Positions 56,435 through 64,000 of a stretch of DNA of 64,000 nt are shown here, piece by piece. The notes below the pieces were generated by a model, which saw only the letters and a program-made list of their open reading frames with translations, was not told the origin of the DNA and did not search any database. How positions within the stretch are numbered: the stretch's first letter is position 1; each line of letters opens with the position of its first letter. The DNA comes from Amphibalanus amphitrite. Taxonomy: Eukaryota > Arthropoda > Thecostraca > Balanomorpha > Balanidae. A program made the position numbers and the translations under genes. The stretch is from assembly GCF_019059575.1 (NCBI RefSeq), contig NW_024881677.1:496001-560000 (forward strand), read 5' to 3'.

Positions 56435-56618
56435 GAACGTTGATTTGAGAGGCCGCCATGTCGGTGTCATTGAGCTCCGCTTCTCGGTTTTCGACTCCTC
56501 TTGCAAACTGAACCTTGTTTTTTTCGGTACATAAAGCAAAATCCTCCCGATAGAATTGTTAAGTTTCCTTTGAACTCTAGAAAAAAACGGCAATTTTTCA
56601 TCGATTTCGGGAGCTGCA

Positions 56619-56661
56619 GGGGGTGGGGTGGGGGTGGGGGTGGGGGTAGGGGTGGGGGTGA
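56619..56661 (+). repeat. GGGGGT repeat, G-quadruplex-prone
   Basis: Six or more runs of four to five G separated by single T or TA, which meets the usual G-quadruplex pattern on the plus strand. Confidence 0.75.
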
Positions 56662-56792
56662 ATTAGCCCAAAATGCCCACCTTGGATCCGCCAGCGAGGT
56701 TTTGTGTTTTTGGTCGGACCCCCCCAATCCCAAAACCGTGGCGGAGCCCCTGTATTGTAATTTGTATAGTCAAACTCAAACAAAACGTTGAG

Positions 56793-57213
56793 GTGCCCGC
56801 GCCGTGCGGCACAGTATACCTACAGGGGCTTGTGAACGTTGCGGCACAGTATAACTTCAGGTGCCTCTGAGCGTTGCGGCACAGTATAGCTTCAGGCGCC
56901 TATAAGCCATGCGGCACAGTATAGCTGCAGGCGCTTACGTTACGAGCGTTGCGGCACAACGCAGCTACAGGCGCCTATAGTGAACGTTGCGGCACAGTAT
57001 AACTTCAGGCGCTTCTGAGCGCTGCGGCACAGTATAGCTTCAGGCGCCTATAAGCCGTGCGGCACAGTATAGCTGCAGGCGCTTGCGTTACGAGCGTTGC
57101 GGCACCATGCAGCTACAGGCGCCTATAAGCCATGCGGCGCAGTATAACTGCAGGCGTCTCTGAACGTTGCGGCACAGTATAACTTCAGGCGCTTCTGAGC
57201 GCTGCGGAGCAGG
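56793..57213 (+). repeat. Higher-order minisatellite, GCGGCACAGTATA monomers, part 1
   Basis: Monomers of about 35-40 bp (GTTGCGGCACAGTATA...TTCAGGCGCC) are arranged as a four-monomer higher-order unit of roughly 147 bp (types ending CTCTGAGC, CTATAAGCC, CTTACGTTACGAGC, CTATAGTGAAC), repeated about twice with variation. The array is interrupted at a TTAA by the element at 57214-57725. Confidence 0.85.
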
Positions 57214-57725
57214 TTAAAGGAAAAGGGCCACCTTCGTGAAATATGAAGATATCGTTGTTTTTCATTTTGACATTATTATTTTTCATTTTCTTTTTAAAAC
57301 TGGTGCTAGAAGTGCACAATTCGCGAAAAAGTATTTAAAACTATTTAACATATTGGTACTATGTTGATACTCTCTACGGCACCTACTGTATGATGGCATA
57401 GCGATGACGTCACACTCAAGCCAATCAGCGTTCAGAAGACAGACTCGTCGGTTTGTGTCAGATAAGCTGATTGGTTAAAGCTGAGCTGGTTGGAGCTGAT
57501 TGGTAAAAAACCAAAGCCTCGCCGCGGGTGGCTGTATTGTCGGATAAGAACGCATTCCTGGGATAAGGACGCATTCCTGGCGTATTTTCTTTTAAAATTG
57601 CCGATAACTACGAATGGAGGCCGAAATCGGCCGTAAGGAGGTAGACAGATAGGTTTTCGGACACGGGCTACAAGATGGCTATCTCAGTTTCAACCCCCAT
57701 GTTAAAGGTGGCCCTTTTCCTTTAA
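57214..57725. mobile_element. 512-bp TTAA MITE inserted in the minisatellite
   Basis: Bounded by TTAA (57214-57217 and 57722-57725), with inverted termini AGGAAAAGGGCCACCTT and AAGGTGGCCCTTTTCCT. Length, TTAA ends, a central GACGTCACACT word and a 3' subterminal CCCATGTTAAAGGTGG parallel the 505-bp MITEs at 10230 and 18409, so it is probably a sister family. Confidence 0.82.
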
Positions 57726-57845
57726 GTCCAGGCGCTTTCAAGCGTTGTGGCACAGTATGGTGCTTCTGAGCGTTGCGGCACAGTATAGCTTCAGGCGCCT
57801 ACATTTCGTCAGTGCTAGGTACAGCCATAGCTTTAGGCGCTTACA
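57726..57845 (+). repeat. Higher-order minisatellite, part 2
   Basis: It continues the GCGGCACAGTATAGCTTCAGGCGCC monomers after the MITE. The first monomer is completed across the insertion (GCTGCGGAGCAGG before, GTCCAGGCGC after). Confidence 0.8.
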
Positions 57846-60473
57846 CCCGACTGGATGTAATATCTGTTTGGATGAAATCCCATATGAAAAAAGGTTTCAA
57901 TGTTTGTAGTCACCCAAACAGCATCGGGTACTATTGCGAACGATGATATTTGATACACTACGTTCTACGACCGCATGAAAGAAATACGCAGAGACTCGCT
58001 GCCTTATTCTCCCATGCCAGTACGTTTGCCCTCATTGGCGATTCTCCGACCCCGCTGACATTCACGCGTGACCACCGCCAGTCTCGAGCGCTACAAGCGT
58101 CACGTCAACGTCCCCGGAGGGATAATTACGCATCTGTCGCTCCTCATCTCCCCTGTGCCTCTGACGGCATCAGGTGACGCACCGGTGTATGTGAGACGCG
58201 TGAGGTCCGTCAGAGGGCAGACACGGGAGTCAGTTCCGACATAGTGGCGTGCTGTCTCAGCAGGGCTGATGGAGACGTAGACCGAAATACTAATATCATG
58301 TACATATATTGATATCAAATACATTAAGAATTAAAAGTAATAAAATGGGTATTTTATTTCATTGTATGAGCCGAAAGTGATTCAGAGACATGAAGAAAAA
58401 AGATGAAGGAAAAATACGAATATATAAAAAGAGAAGAATTTCAATGACAGAAACATGACGAAGACGGGGCCGAACGTTAAACAAGTCGGAGACAGCCAGT
58501 TGAAGTCTAGTCTGCATCGTGACCGAACTCACGCGGGCGGGGACCGTCGCATTCGTCAGGTGACACCACCGTTTGAAATATCCCCGCGGCCGACTCGTGG
58601 CGTCTTTTGTCGCCTGAGGGGAGCCGCGGGCCGGACGGCCGGTGAGGTGATCGATGTCCCTCCGGCACCGGTCCGACGTCCAGGAGCGCCAGTCCCAGCC
58701 GGACCGGGCCACGGCTGTCCTAAAGGACTCCACCGGGAGTTGTGAGGCCTGGTCAAGTGGACAGCGGCTCTGTAGGAGGTCACTTCACGCTAGAACGTGT
58801 CCTGAACTATACATGCCGGTGAACATGGTGCCCAGCTGAGTCTTTTGCATGATTCAAGAATGTGTGAGATCGTTGAGTTTTAGTTGTTTGCTGGAAATGA
58901 GCATTCCAAAGGCAGTAAAAAACCTCAACAGCATGCTCAAGAAATCCGTCATCGGCAAGATAAAAGGAATGATCCAATTCAATGTTCTTAATTGGCTCAT
59001 TAATTATGTTAGATTGCCTACCAGCTAGAAAATCTTAATCATCCCTATTCCTAATCATCCGTCTGGTTACGGAAAAGCAGCGTCGCTGGCGGCACCTGTC
59101 TGCCGGAACCGGGGACAGCTGTTGGCGGCGGGGTCGCTCAGAATTGTAGATGACCTCCGTCGGCGCCAGGGCACGCTCAGCGGCAGGCGAGCGCCACCCG
59201 GCCCCCGAGAAGGATAACGCACCGAGTAATGATGTGCAGGAATAAACAGATCGGGCAGCGCGTCATCGGCGTCAGGTCATCGGTATCGATCACTCGCGGG
59301 TGAGATCGACCGTGAACGGACCATAACACGCACCTCGATAGGGAGCGATTCTTGAACGCGCAAGACGATCAAAGAAGCTTCGAGTCATGACATTTTGATG
59401 ATTAAGTGTCATTTCAAATTCGTTTTATTGAGTTGCAGTTTCTATTGAAGCATATCTTAATGAAAATGGCCCAAGAACAAAATATTTCATCTGAAGAAAT
59501 TTTGTGTCATAGCGCAGTTTAGGCCAGTGTTATATCCACTTTTGTTACTGAGAACTTAATCACAATGACTATAAATATTTTTAGTCCCTAGTTAAAAAAA
59601 GATGAAGCAAATTTGATGCACGTCAAGTACTGATACAAGAAGATGAAGTGCGAATGTTCAATGTACATAAATCTGATCGCAGAGCTCGACAATTTAATCG
59701 ACGACAATTATTTCTTTTACCTACCCTGTGCCTACCCACATGTAGCAATGATCCAAATTCCAAATGGTGCCCGGTTGTCATTCAACTTCAGGCCTTATAT
59801 ATAAAGACAACACTTAAATTCTGGCGCAGCACTTACATTTGACTATTTTTTATATACCGCGTTTTTCCTCATAATACACTTTCACTCGGATCACTAGAGC
59901 TATACAAAATCACGATTCCTCCAATTTAGTGAGATGTGCAGTGACCAGCGATCAAAGCCGATCCAGGCTTCGTCTCAGTTCTCAAAGGTGGCCCCAAATG
60001 GGCAGCAGCGGCCGACTATTGTCTGACGAAGACTCATCTCTCCAGATGATCAACTGAATGGGTGACCGGGGCATTGGAAGAGGCCCATTCCCCGGCAACC
60101 ATTGTACTCTCAATGGGCTCAGATCTGATGGGTGGCGTTTCATGTAGATAAAAAATAACATTTCATTGATATATCAAGCGAGGTTCTTTGCAGAGGCTAA
60201 CCGTTTGATGTCAAGGACCCTGAGACCCTAGTTTTGCACGGTTAGATGTTAATTGGATGTTAACTGGCAATTACGTCGTCGTAGACTTCAAATACTGTGA
60301 ATTCTACCTTGATAACTACCGTGGATAATACTCCAATCTGAACCACCCGTTGGGCACCGAATCCCATCATGTCGCATCCGTTTTATCATCGGAAGCGCAT
60401 CAGCTGCGATCAGTTGCAGCACGTGCTCGGTGGGCGCGTCGGTGGCCGCGGGCGGCGTCAGCCTGCCGTAATA

Positions 60474-60507
<34 letters not shown>

Positions 60508-60669
60508 AGACCAGTTTCAGCGGCCGGCGCCGGAGGCGGAGGCGGAGGTTACGTCCGTTGCCGGAGGAACGCGGGGTGCTGGGTCAGTCAGCCAGCGCCA
60601 CTGACCGTGGAGATCCTCAGTGACTGTTTATAGACTGACGGACGAGTTAGAAGTGCTGCGCGCAGACTC
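57846..60669. other. 5' flank of the receptor-like gene; no gene recognised
   Basis: GC-rich patches (58020-58260, 58460-58760, 59070-59230) show overlapping frames on both strands without recognisable products. The 60350-60669 stretch is GC-rich and probably 5' UTR or promoter. Confidence 0.4.
60474..60508 (+). repeat. GGC trinucleotide repeat
   Basis: About ten GGC units upstream of the receptor-like start codon, in probable 5' UTR, followed by GGCGGAGGCGGAGG variants. Frames through it give poly-Gly or poly-Ala and are not credible proteins. Confidence 0.85.
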
Positions 60670-60758
60670 ATGACAGCAGCGCTGCAGCCTCTACAGGCCC
60701 TGGTGATGCAGCTGCTGCTACTGCTGCTCACCGGGCCCGCATCTCATCTGGCTGACGG
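60670..60758 (+). CDS. Cys-loop receptor-like subunit exon 1 (signal peptide)
   Basis: From ATG 60670 it encodes MTAALQPLQALVMQ, then a run of six Leu, TGPASHLADG: a typical signal peptide with a small-residue region for cleavage near residues 23-27. The donor GTAAGT begins at 60759. It exits in phase 2, and the exon at 62468 begins with the one base needed to complete the codon. The pairing with that exon is inferred from phase, order and the secreted N-terminus expected of this receptor family. Confidence 0.6.
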
Positions 60759-62467
60759 GTAAGTTAAGTACTGACAGGAAAGATTACCTACTGCTAGTGT
60801 TTTCAGTGAAATTGTGATCCGCTGATGGCTGTTGCACCAGAATGAGGTTATAAATGGTGATCGAGTTAATAAATTTTAGTTGTGAAGTAATTAGTTCAAC
60901 TTGCTGGGTAAATTTCATTTTTTTCACATCACGACCCGAAAGTCTGGTTTGTGAGTAGGTTTCAATCACCTTTTTATTGTGAAATATAATTCTCATTACC
61001 GCATTACCGCAACGTAACTTATTAAACTAGCAAGTTTGCTAACTGATTGCACGTCACACGAATCAGCCGTGCCTATCTCTGTCAACAAAACAAACTGCGT
61101 CCAGAATCGAATCCCAGCCGGTCAGGCTCCCTGACACCTGAATGAACTACAATACTTACTTTAAAACTGCTTCACAAATGGTCCCTTGTGTGCTGTTCCG
61201 ATGTGCTATGCCTGTCTAGGACAAAACGACGACTCTTACGGCCAGTTAAACCGAGAGACCGGCGTCGCATTTTCCGCTGCTGAAATGCCAGCCTTTGTTG
61301 ACCTCTGTCTTTTGTGGGAACTGGGATCCTCCATTGCAGTTTAAAGTATAGTTTGGTGTGTATTGTATTTCAGCAAATACATTGCAAGTTTGTATGACGT
61401 CAGCGTCCATTGAACTCTCCGGAGGATTTTACGCAACCAAGCATGTTTTTGAACCACGAATGTACGCATCTATCGTATCAAAATGCAGCAAAATGCATAG
61501 GCAAAATGCAAAAACAACTACCTGTAGTATTTACCCGGACAAGAACTGACTCAGTGTTTACTTGTTCATGGAGCGAAAGAGAACACTGCATCCACTTTCA
61601 ACTAAGTTAAGTTTGATGAATACGAATTACGAACATATCTTCATCACTCATCTCAATGCTCTGAAGTTTTGTACTTACAATCACATACAGGAAGACAATG
61701 TTTCTAGAAGCGAACTATATTTACACTAAACGATCTATCCGATGAGGCAAAAAAAAAAAAAACAGCCAGATGGTTCTAAAAGGAGAAATTACGTGACCTA
61801 CACGATAAGTAGTGCGTCGCATGATCAAGAGCACCACTTATTCTTGGAACTATGAGTACAGCACGTAGGCCCTACCATGTTAACGTTTTCGCAACTGAAC
61901 CAGATAAGATTGAATTACAAGCTGCAATTTTATTACAGCTTTGTCAAAATAGGTACTACCGCTATTATTCTTAGTTACCCCAGGATAAAAACATGTCCAG
62001 CGCCTGCCGATGACTTAGATAACTGACGAATGCATATTCACCGCACTTTCCTTTCTTTTGACCCGTGGTTTCTTGGCAGAGCAGCTCGTGTCGCGTCTCT
62101 GCAAGTATGTTGTCGCTACCGTGGCCGTCTGCTCGGCCGTGCTCTGTTGATCCCGCGGTGTCACCCTGTTTGGATAGCTAATTGATACCCGACCGTGACG
62201 AGGAGCGATCGCTGCTAATGTAATACCGTTTTCCCGTCTATTTTCACTGCGCACATGACGAGCGGTGGCGAGCTGCGGTAAATGCTCAGAAAAGGGCCGA
62301 GACTTGAATGGAGTCAAATAATTCGTAACAAACGATGCATTCTATTACAAACAACACGCAATGTCATAGCCTACTCTATGTATGTACAGAAGTCTATCAA
62401 TGTGCATAGCAGCCGATCTTTTCACCCGAGGCACTCCTCTGAGTAATATTATTTCTTGTCGCCGCAG
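60759..62467. other. Probable receptor intron 1; nothing recognised
   Basis: AT-rich, with an A-run at about 61749-61762. No repeats of note. Confidence 0.4.
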
Positions 62468-62634
62468 GTACCGGTTTCTGTCCTCTGAGCTGAACGGCAC
62501 CGAGCCGTCCGAGGCGACCTCCGGCAGGATCCAGAGGCGACACGCCAACCTCGCGCTCAGCGAGAACATCTCGGCGGTGCTGGAGAACCTGCTGAAGAAC
62601 TACGACAGCACCCAGCGGCCCGCCAGCGGTCTCG
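62468..62634 (+). CDS. GABA-receptor-like Cys-loop subunit exon 2 (N-terminal helix), partial gene
   Basis: 167 nt, residues about 30-85, acceptor GTCGCCGCAG, donor GTGGGT, exit phase 1. After a variable region it encodes NISAVLENLLKNYDSTQRP then GLG. The pattern (N)xSxxLxxLLxxYDxxxRP is the first helix of the ligand-binding domain in GABA-A and glycine receptors, as in vertebrate GABA-A gamma/alpha and insect GRD/LCCH3/RDL subunits. It would be a plasma-membrane chloride channel subunit. The rest of the ligand-binding domain and the membrane segments are not in the window, so the subunit type is undetermined. Confidence 0.68.
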
Positions 62635-64000
62635 GTGGGTTGACGCAGTTGGGAAGCCGAGTGTGAAAATTTCAGAGTGGTGTTCGTACTTTGGTTGTTT
62701 TCTTTTATCGTGAATGGATCATGATCATATGCAAATCGACATCTGAACATATTTGTAATAGCATTTAAATCAAAACAGCTTGTCATTCTAGTTAAGTGAA
62801 AAGTTTTAGTGAATCCGTGACAATTCCCGTGTGAAGATGAGCTCCGGGCCGAGAGCCGACAGCCAAACTCTGTTAAAAGTCCCTGGTACACAGGCCAATT
62901 TTATACGACCGTGGGCAGGCTTCTATCTGTCGAAGCAGCTGACCACCTGTTGCAAAACTGCTTTCAGACAGCAGTGAGAGCCCAACGACACCGTGAAATG
63001 GCCATATGAAGAATGAAGATGAAACTTTTCTTCTTGCCTGTGGCAATTAATGGAACCTTGATCCCAATTCAGATTATTCCTATCAACGGTATAAACGGAA
63101 GCACCGATGGGAAAAGAGAGATAAAGAGATCTCTATTGGCAGACAATGTACTGTCGTGCGGTCTGGCAGGGACAATGCATGCCCATCGATATCGTTTCCA
63201 GTTTCTGTCTATGGCTTTCGGATACAATATCCGTAATGGACCCTAGTATTCTTATAGTCATGGATCCTCTAGATTGATGTCAACAAAAACTTAAAACCGA
63301 TGACAACGAAGTTTTTTTTTCTTGACCGAATGCAGCCTGCCGTGAAATGCGGTTGGAATAAATTTCTTTAGATGTTCTATTTGTATGTATGTATGTATGT
63401 ATGTATGTATGTATGTATGTATGTATGTATGTATGTATGTATGTATTGACGATCAAGAGCAATCCACAATCGGCGTGGCGATTACACTCCGAGTCCGAGC
63501 TGGTTGAAGATAACACAAGAAATACCTACACAAGAAAACGCACACACTTACGGATACGAAATACACAACGCGAACGCCGAACACGCACATACTTGGTGTA
63601 ACCCGCACGAAGCCGCGTTCATAACTATACACACAGACTCGCATTATTTGCATTTCAGACCACAGGCGGGTATTGCCCAGGCGTCGTGCAGCTGAAGGCT
63701 GCACTCCTAAGGCTGGCCAATTGAATCCAGACTCCTCCCGTGCCTGAACTATTAGTGTGTGCCATCAAAGTGCACCGCTGCTCTTTTCTCATTGGTATGG
63801 ATCGGATCTAGAGGCGGATCAATAGGGGAAATGAGCGGATTTCGGCAATCCATGAGGACCTATCTCCGGTCGGCCGCCCTACCATAAATCTGCCGCTGAC
63901 CTGCGGCCGGAGGGGGTCAGTGGAGGGTGGCAGGGGGGGGGCCGAGGTCAGGCGGCGGCGGCGCACAACACCCTGCTCCATCACTGCCGTCTCCCGGCAT
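62635..64000. other. Probable receptor intron 2, running off the window
   Basis: No following receptor exon is found. The candidate acceptor at about 63652-63659 leads to an unrelated translation. It contains a TATG microsatellite and a GC-rich patch at about 63840-63965. Confidence 0.45.
63382..63445 (+). repeat. (TATG)n microsatellite, about 16 units
   Basis: An uninterrupted run of TATG tetramers. The open frames through it (Met-Tyr-Val-Cys and Thr-Tyr-Ile-His repeats) are artefacts. Confidence 0.95.

Noticed and set aside
60350-60623. Poly-Gly and poly-Ala open frames
   Set aside because: They are generated by a GGC repeat in a GC-rich probable 5' UTR. The signal-peptide frame at 60670 is the better coding start.
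63280-63601. Frames of repeated MYVC and TYIH
   Set aside because: They arise from the TATG microsatellite.
1-64000. CRISPR arrays, bacterial operons, rRNA genes
   Set aside because: No spaced direct-repeat array of CRISPR type, no rRNA signatures. Intron-containing genes show this is animal nuclear DNA.

Overview
This is animal nuclear DNA. Four protein-coding loci are split by GT-AG introns and one is intronless, and the rest is crowded with non-autonomous transposons. Highly conserved metazoan proteins (FAM50/XAP5, mitochondrial ribosomal protein L11, an Angel-type nuclease, a GABA-receptor-like subunit) are encoded by GC-rich exons in AT-richer surroundings. The repeats (TTAA-flanked MITEs, hAT MITEs, a Penelope-like retroelement, decayed LINE tails) suggest an invertebrate, perhaps an arthropod or crustacean. 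The species cannot be fixed from the sequence alone.

Layout. 1-6.4 kb: no gene; a 1.9-kb hAT-type non-autonomous element with a perfect 8-bp target duplication, then a 1.2-kb TTAA-flanked element. 6.46-31.08 kb: FAM50 on the minus strand, five coding exons joined in frame to 380 residues. Its 9-kb intron 3 holds several nested transposons. Its 13-kb intron 1 holds an intronless plus-strand gene (19830-21761) for a Myb/SANT-like protein with its own Kozak start and poly(A) signal, and a 5'-truncated, partly inverted Penelope-like element with a 13-bp target duplication. 31-38.8 kb: no gene seen; a decayed TTAA element copy, a LINE tail and a tRNA-like sequence. 38.8-41.1 kb: mitochondrial ribosomal protein L11, minus strand, four exons, 196 residues. 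42-47 kb: a LINE tail, a TTAA element, a hAT MITE and perfect palindromes. 47.2-51.2 kb: an Angel-type exonuclease/endonuclease/phosphatase gene, plus strand, eight exons, about 637 residues, with all catalytic motifs intact. 52.7-57.8 kb: a cluster of TTAA elements, a hairpin MITE and a higher-order minisatellite. 60.7-64 kb: the first two coding exons (signal peptide and start of the ligand-binding domain) of a probable Cys-loop GABA-receptor-like subunit that continues beyond the window.

The genes do not form one pathway. FAM50 is a spliceosome-associated protein, L11 belongs to the mitochondrial ribosome, Angel is an mRNA/RNA nuclease, and the receptor is a neuronal channel. The most unusual signal is in the transposons. 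Several unrelated-looking families carry dense AGGTCA nuclear-receptor half-sites, including a perfect triple DR1 array. The TTAA elements have G-run/C-run hairpins at both ends whose inner stems co-vary between families. Another inverted-repeat element carries multiple consensus CArG boxes. One MITE insertion sits beside a duplicated copy of its own empty target site.
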